The translations under genes were made by a program, and so were the position numbers. A DNA stretch of 64,000 nt, taken from positions 7,752,856 through 7,816,855 of the forward strand of contig CM060470.1 of NCBI GenBank assembly GCA_030544235.1, written 5' to 3'. The notes below the pieces were generated by a model. It did not search any database and was not told the DNA's origin. It saw nothing but the letters and a program-made list of their open reading frames with translations. Of this stretch, positions 62,500 through 64,000 are shown piece after piece (the stretch's first letter is position 1; each line of letters begins with the position of its first letter). This DNA is from Lepturacanthus savala (lineage: Eukaryota > Chordata > Actinopteri > Scombriformes > Trichiuridae).

Positions 62500-63200
62500 C
62501 CACACAGATCCTCTAACATCATTCCAAAGTAAATACAAATATTTTGTAAATTAAATAGATTCCATGTAAGTCAACCATGGATCCCAAGTTCAATGGAACA
62601 GCCGCGGGCTGCTTCTGATAGGTTATTTTCTCCAAAGGAGCACATGAAATTACCTCATTAAGTGGGGGGATCCTTACAAATACTTAGATGGGATGCATCT
62701 TCTGGCAGCTACGATAGCTCGGCTAACAAAACAATTTATCCTTTGGGAAGGAAGATTTGAGTCTCGGGGAAGAGCAAAATGACTTGTCTCATATATTTAT
62801 AACATCCTCCCCAATCTTCATGGAATGACCATGAATGGGATTAGCGGTGAATGTCTTAATATTTTTTGGACATAAAACAATAAGGGATGCAGCTTTAATG
62901 CAGCTTGAGAGCATCTCCTTTAATTTGGGTCCAGGCAGGACGGTGTTCCGCATTAAAGTAGTAATACAGGGGCCTAATCCAGGTGGCCCGGAAATATAGT
63001 TCAAGGTCTGTTAAACCTAGCCCCCCATTTTCTTAAAAAAGGATCTGTAAAGACCAACTGGTATGGCCTGAAACTGGAACATGAGCCTGGGAATAATTCT
63101 CCCTATAAGCGAAATATGTAGATTAATCAACTTGCTGGTGTATAATTTTACATTTATTAATCCAGAAAGTTTGGGAAGTATTACAAAACATATCATTTAG
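62500..63200 (-). mobile_element. Decayed L1-like ORF2 3' fragment
   Basis: On the minus strand KMGGLGLTDLELYFRATWIR and PLYYYFNAEHRPAWTQIK match the conserved GGLGLPNL..YYxAA..R and W..IE blocks near the end of L1 ORF2. Upstream a piece similar to the IPRLMFQFQAIPVGL block is visible. Several stops and shifts are present. Confidence 0.55.
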
Positions 63201-64000
63201 CACCTCACTGCCTTCTACCTGTTAACCAAGGCTTCAGTAATGTAATCTTTGGAAATAAAAACTATCACAATGAAAATCCAACTTATTCTGACGTTTGTGA
63301 TACTTTGTGCTGTTCTTTCCTTCCAACCTCATGTACCTCAATGCGTAGGAGTGGCCTGATTTTCCGAATACAGCTTGGGTAATAGATCATTAGCTAGTGC
63401 TTTGGAATCAAATTTTTGCTTTGGAGAGAGATGATCGGATGTTTCAAACAGCGAGTCACAGTATGAATTACAATAGGTAAAGGCGCAGTGTCTTTGATTT
63501 GAATTAAGAGGAGTAACAAGGTCCAACAACTATCATTCCTGCAAACCAAATCTCCAAACTTCAAGGGGTTGTTGCATAAGCGGCATTAAGGCCAAGGTCT
63601 TTGCTATTGTCACCCTGTTTTATCCAACTTTAGAACAGGATCAAGCACAAATTTCTTTAGTCCTCTGAGTAAAGACAGCTACGAAATAAGTGTTAATCAA
63701 CATAAATTTCTCAAAGTAAAATAAATACAGTCAAGTTTGTGCACTCCCTTTTTTTTAGTCTAATAGATTAACAGTTTCAAAATCATCACAGTAGAGCTTG
63801 ATCTAATAGTAGTATGTTTGTAACTGCAAGATGTTCACAGAAAACACATTTAATTTGTTTTTTAATGTCTGCTGTTGTAAAATATACACTCATATATAAC
63901 AGGAATAACATTATTTATCGTCCTGTTATTACATAGTTATATTACAGAGATTGTTGCAGTAAAAATAGGTAAGAAGTAAGGGTTCTCTGCTTATCTTCCA

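Larger units (their letters stand above)
61319..64000 (+). other. Intron of the secreted-protein gene, running off the window
   Basis: No third exon could be found. AT-rich sequence with a MITE-like element, an L1-like fragment on the minus strand, and otherwise nothing recognisable. Confidence 0.5.

Overview
The window looks like chromosomal DNA of a ray-finned (probably teleost) fish. It holds vertebrate-type split genes with GT-AG introns, mostly 80-1000 bp, embedded in AT-rich sequence. That sequence carries long CA/TG, TA and GA microsatellites, Tc1-like transposons, and decayed L2/Rex1-like and L1-like retroposons typical of fish. I see no bacterial, phage or viral gene and no CRISPR array. 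I assigned exons by hand from conserved protein blocks, splice signals and codon phase. The phases close exactly for the three large genes.

Layout. (1) Positions 25-18492, minus strand: about 45 coding exons of an otoferlin-type ferlin, best matched to Fer1L6. It runs from the N-terminus through C2B, C2C, FerA/FerB, C2D, a divergent C2, C2E and C2F. The C-terminal membrane anchor lies beyond position 1. (2) 20098-26244: intergenic DNA with decayed LINEs and a MITE. (3) 26245-35563, minus: prkag3, the AMPK gamma-3 subunit, 12 coding exons and 339 residues, with an unusually short N-terminus. Its first intron holds two Tc1-like elements. (4) 35564-43394: intergenic, with LINE, SINE-like and hAT-like fragments. 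(5) 43395-57000, minus: ttll4, a tubulin polyglutamylase. About 21 coding exons end at 43395; the 5' noncoding exon lies in a CpG-containing region near 57.0 kb. (6) 57.2-60.3 kb: a strongly strand-asymmetric stretch, pyrimidine-rich then purine-rich. (7) 60312 onward, plus: the first two coding exons of a secreted protein that I do not recognise; later exons lie beyond the window.

How the genes relate. TTLL4 next to PRKAG3 matches the human 2q35 gene order, except that CYP27A1 is missing between them and a ferlin follows where mammals have WNT6/WNT10A. Their jobs are separate: energy sensing in muscle (prkag3), tubulin glutamylation (ttll4) and calcium-dependent membrane fusion or repair (ferlin). 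I see no operon-like coordination. The most notable extra signals are CA/TG repeats abutting ferlin splice sites, two phase-compatible ferlin start exons, a perfect 23-bp hairpin in a ttll4 intron, a 225-bp element with 46-bp inverted arms in ttll4 intron 1, and the unrecognised secreted protein.
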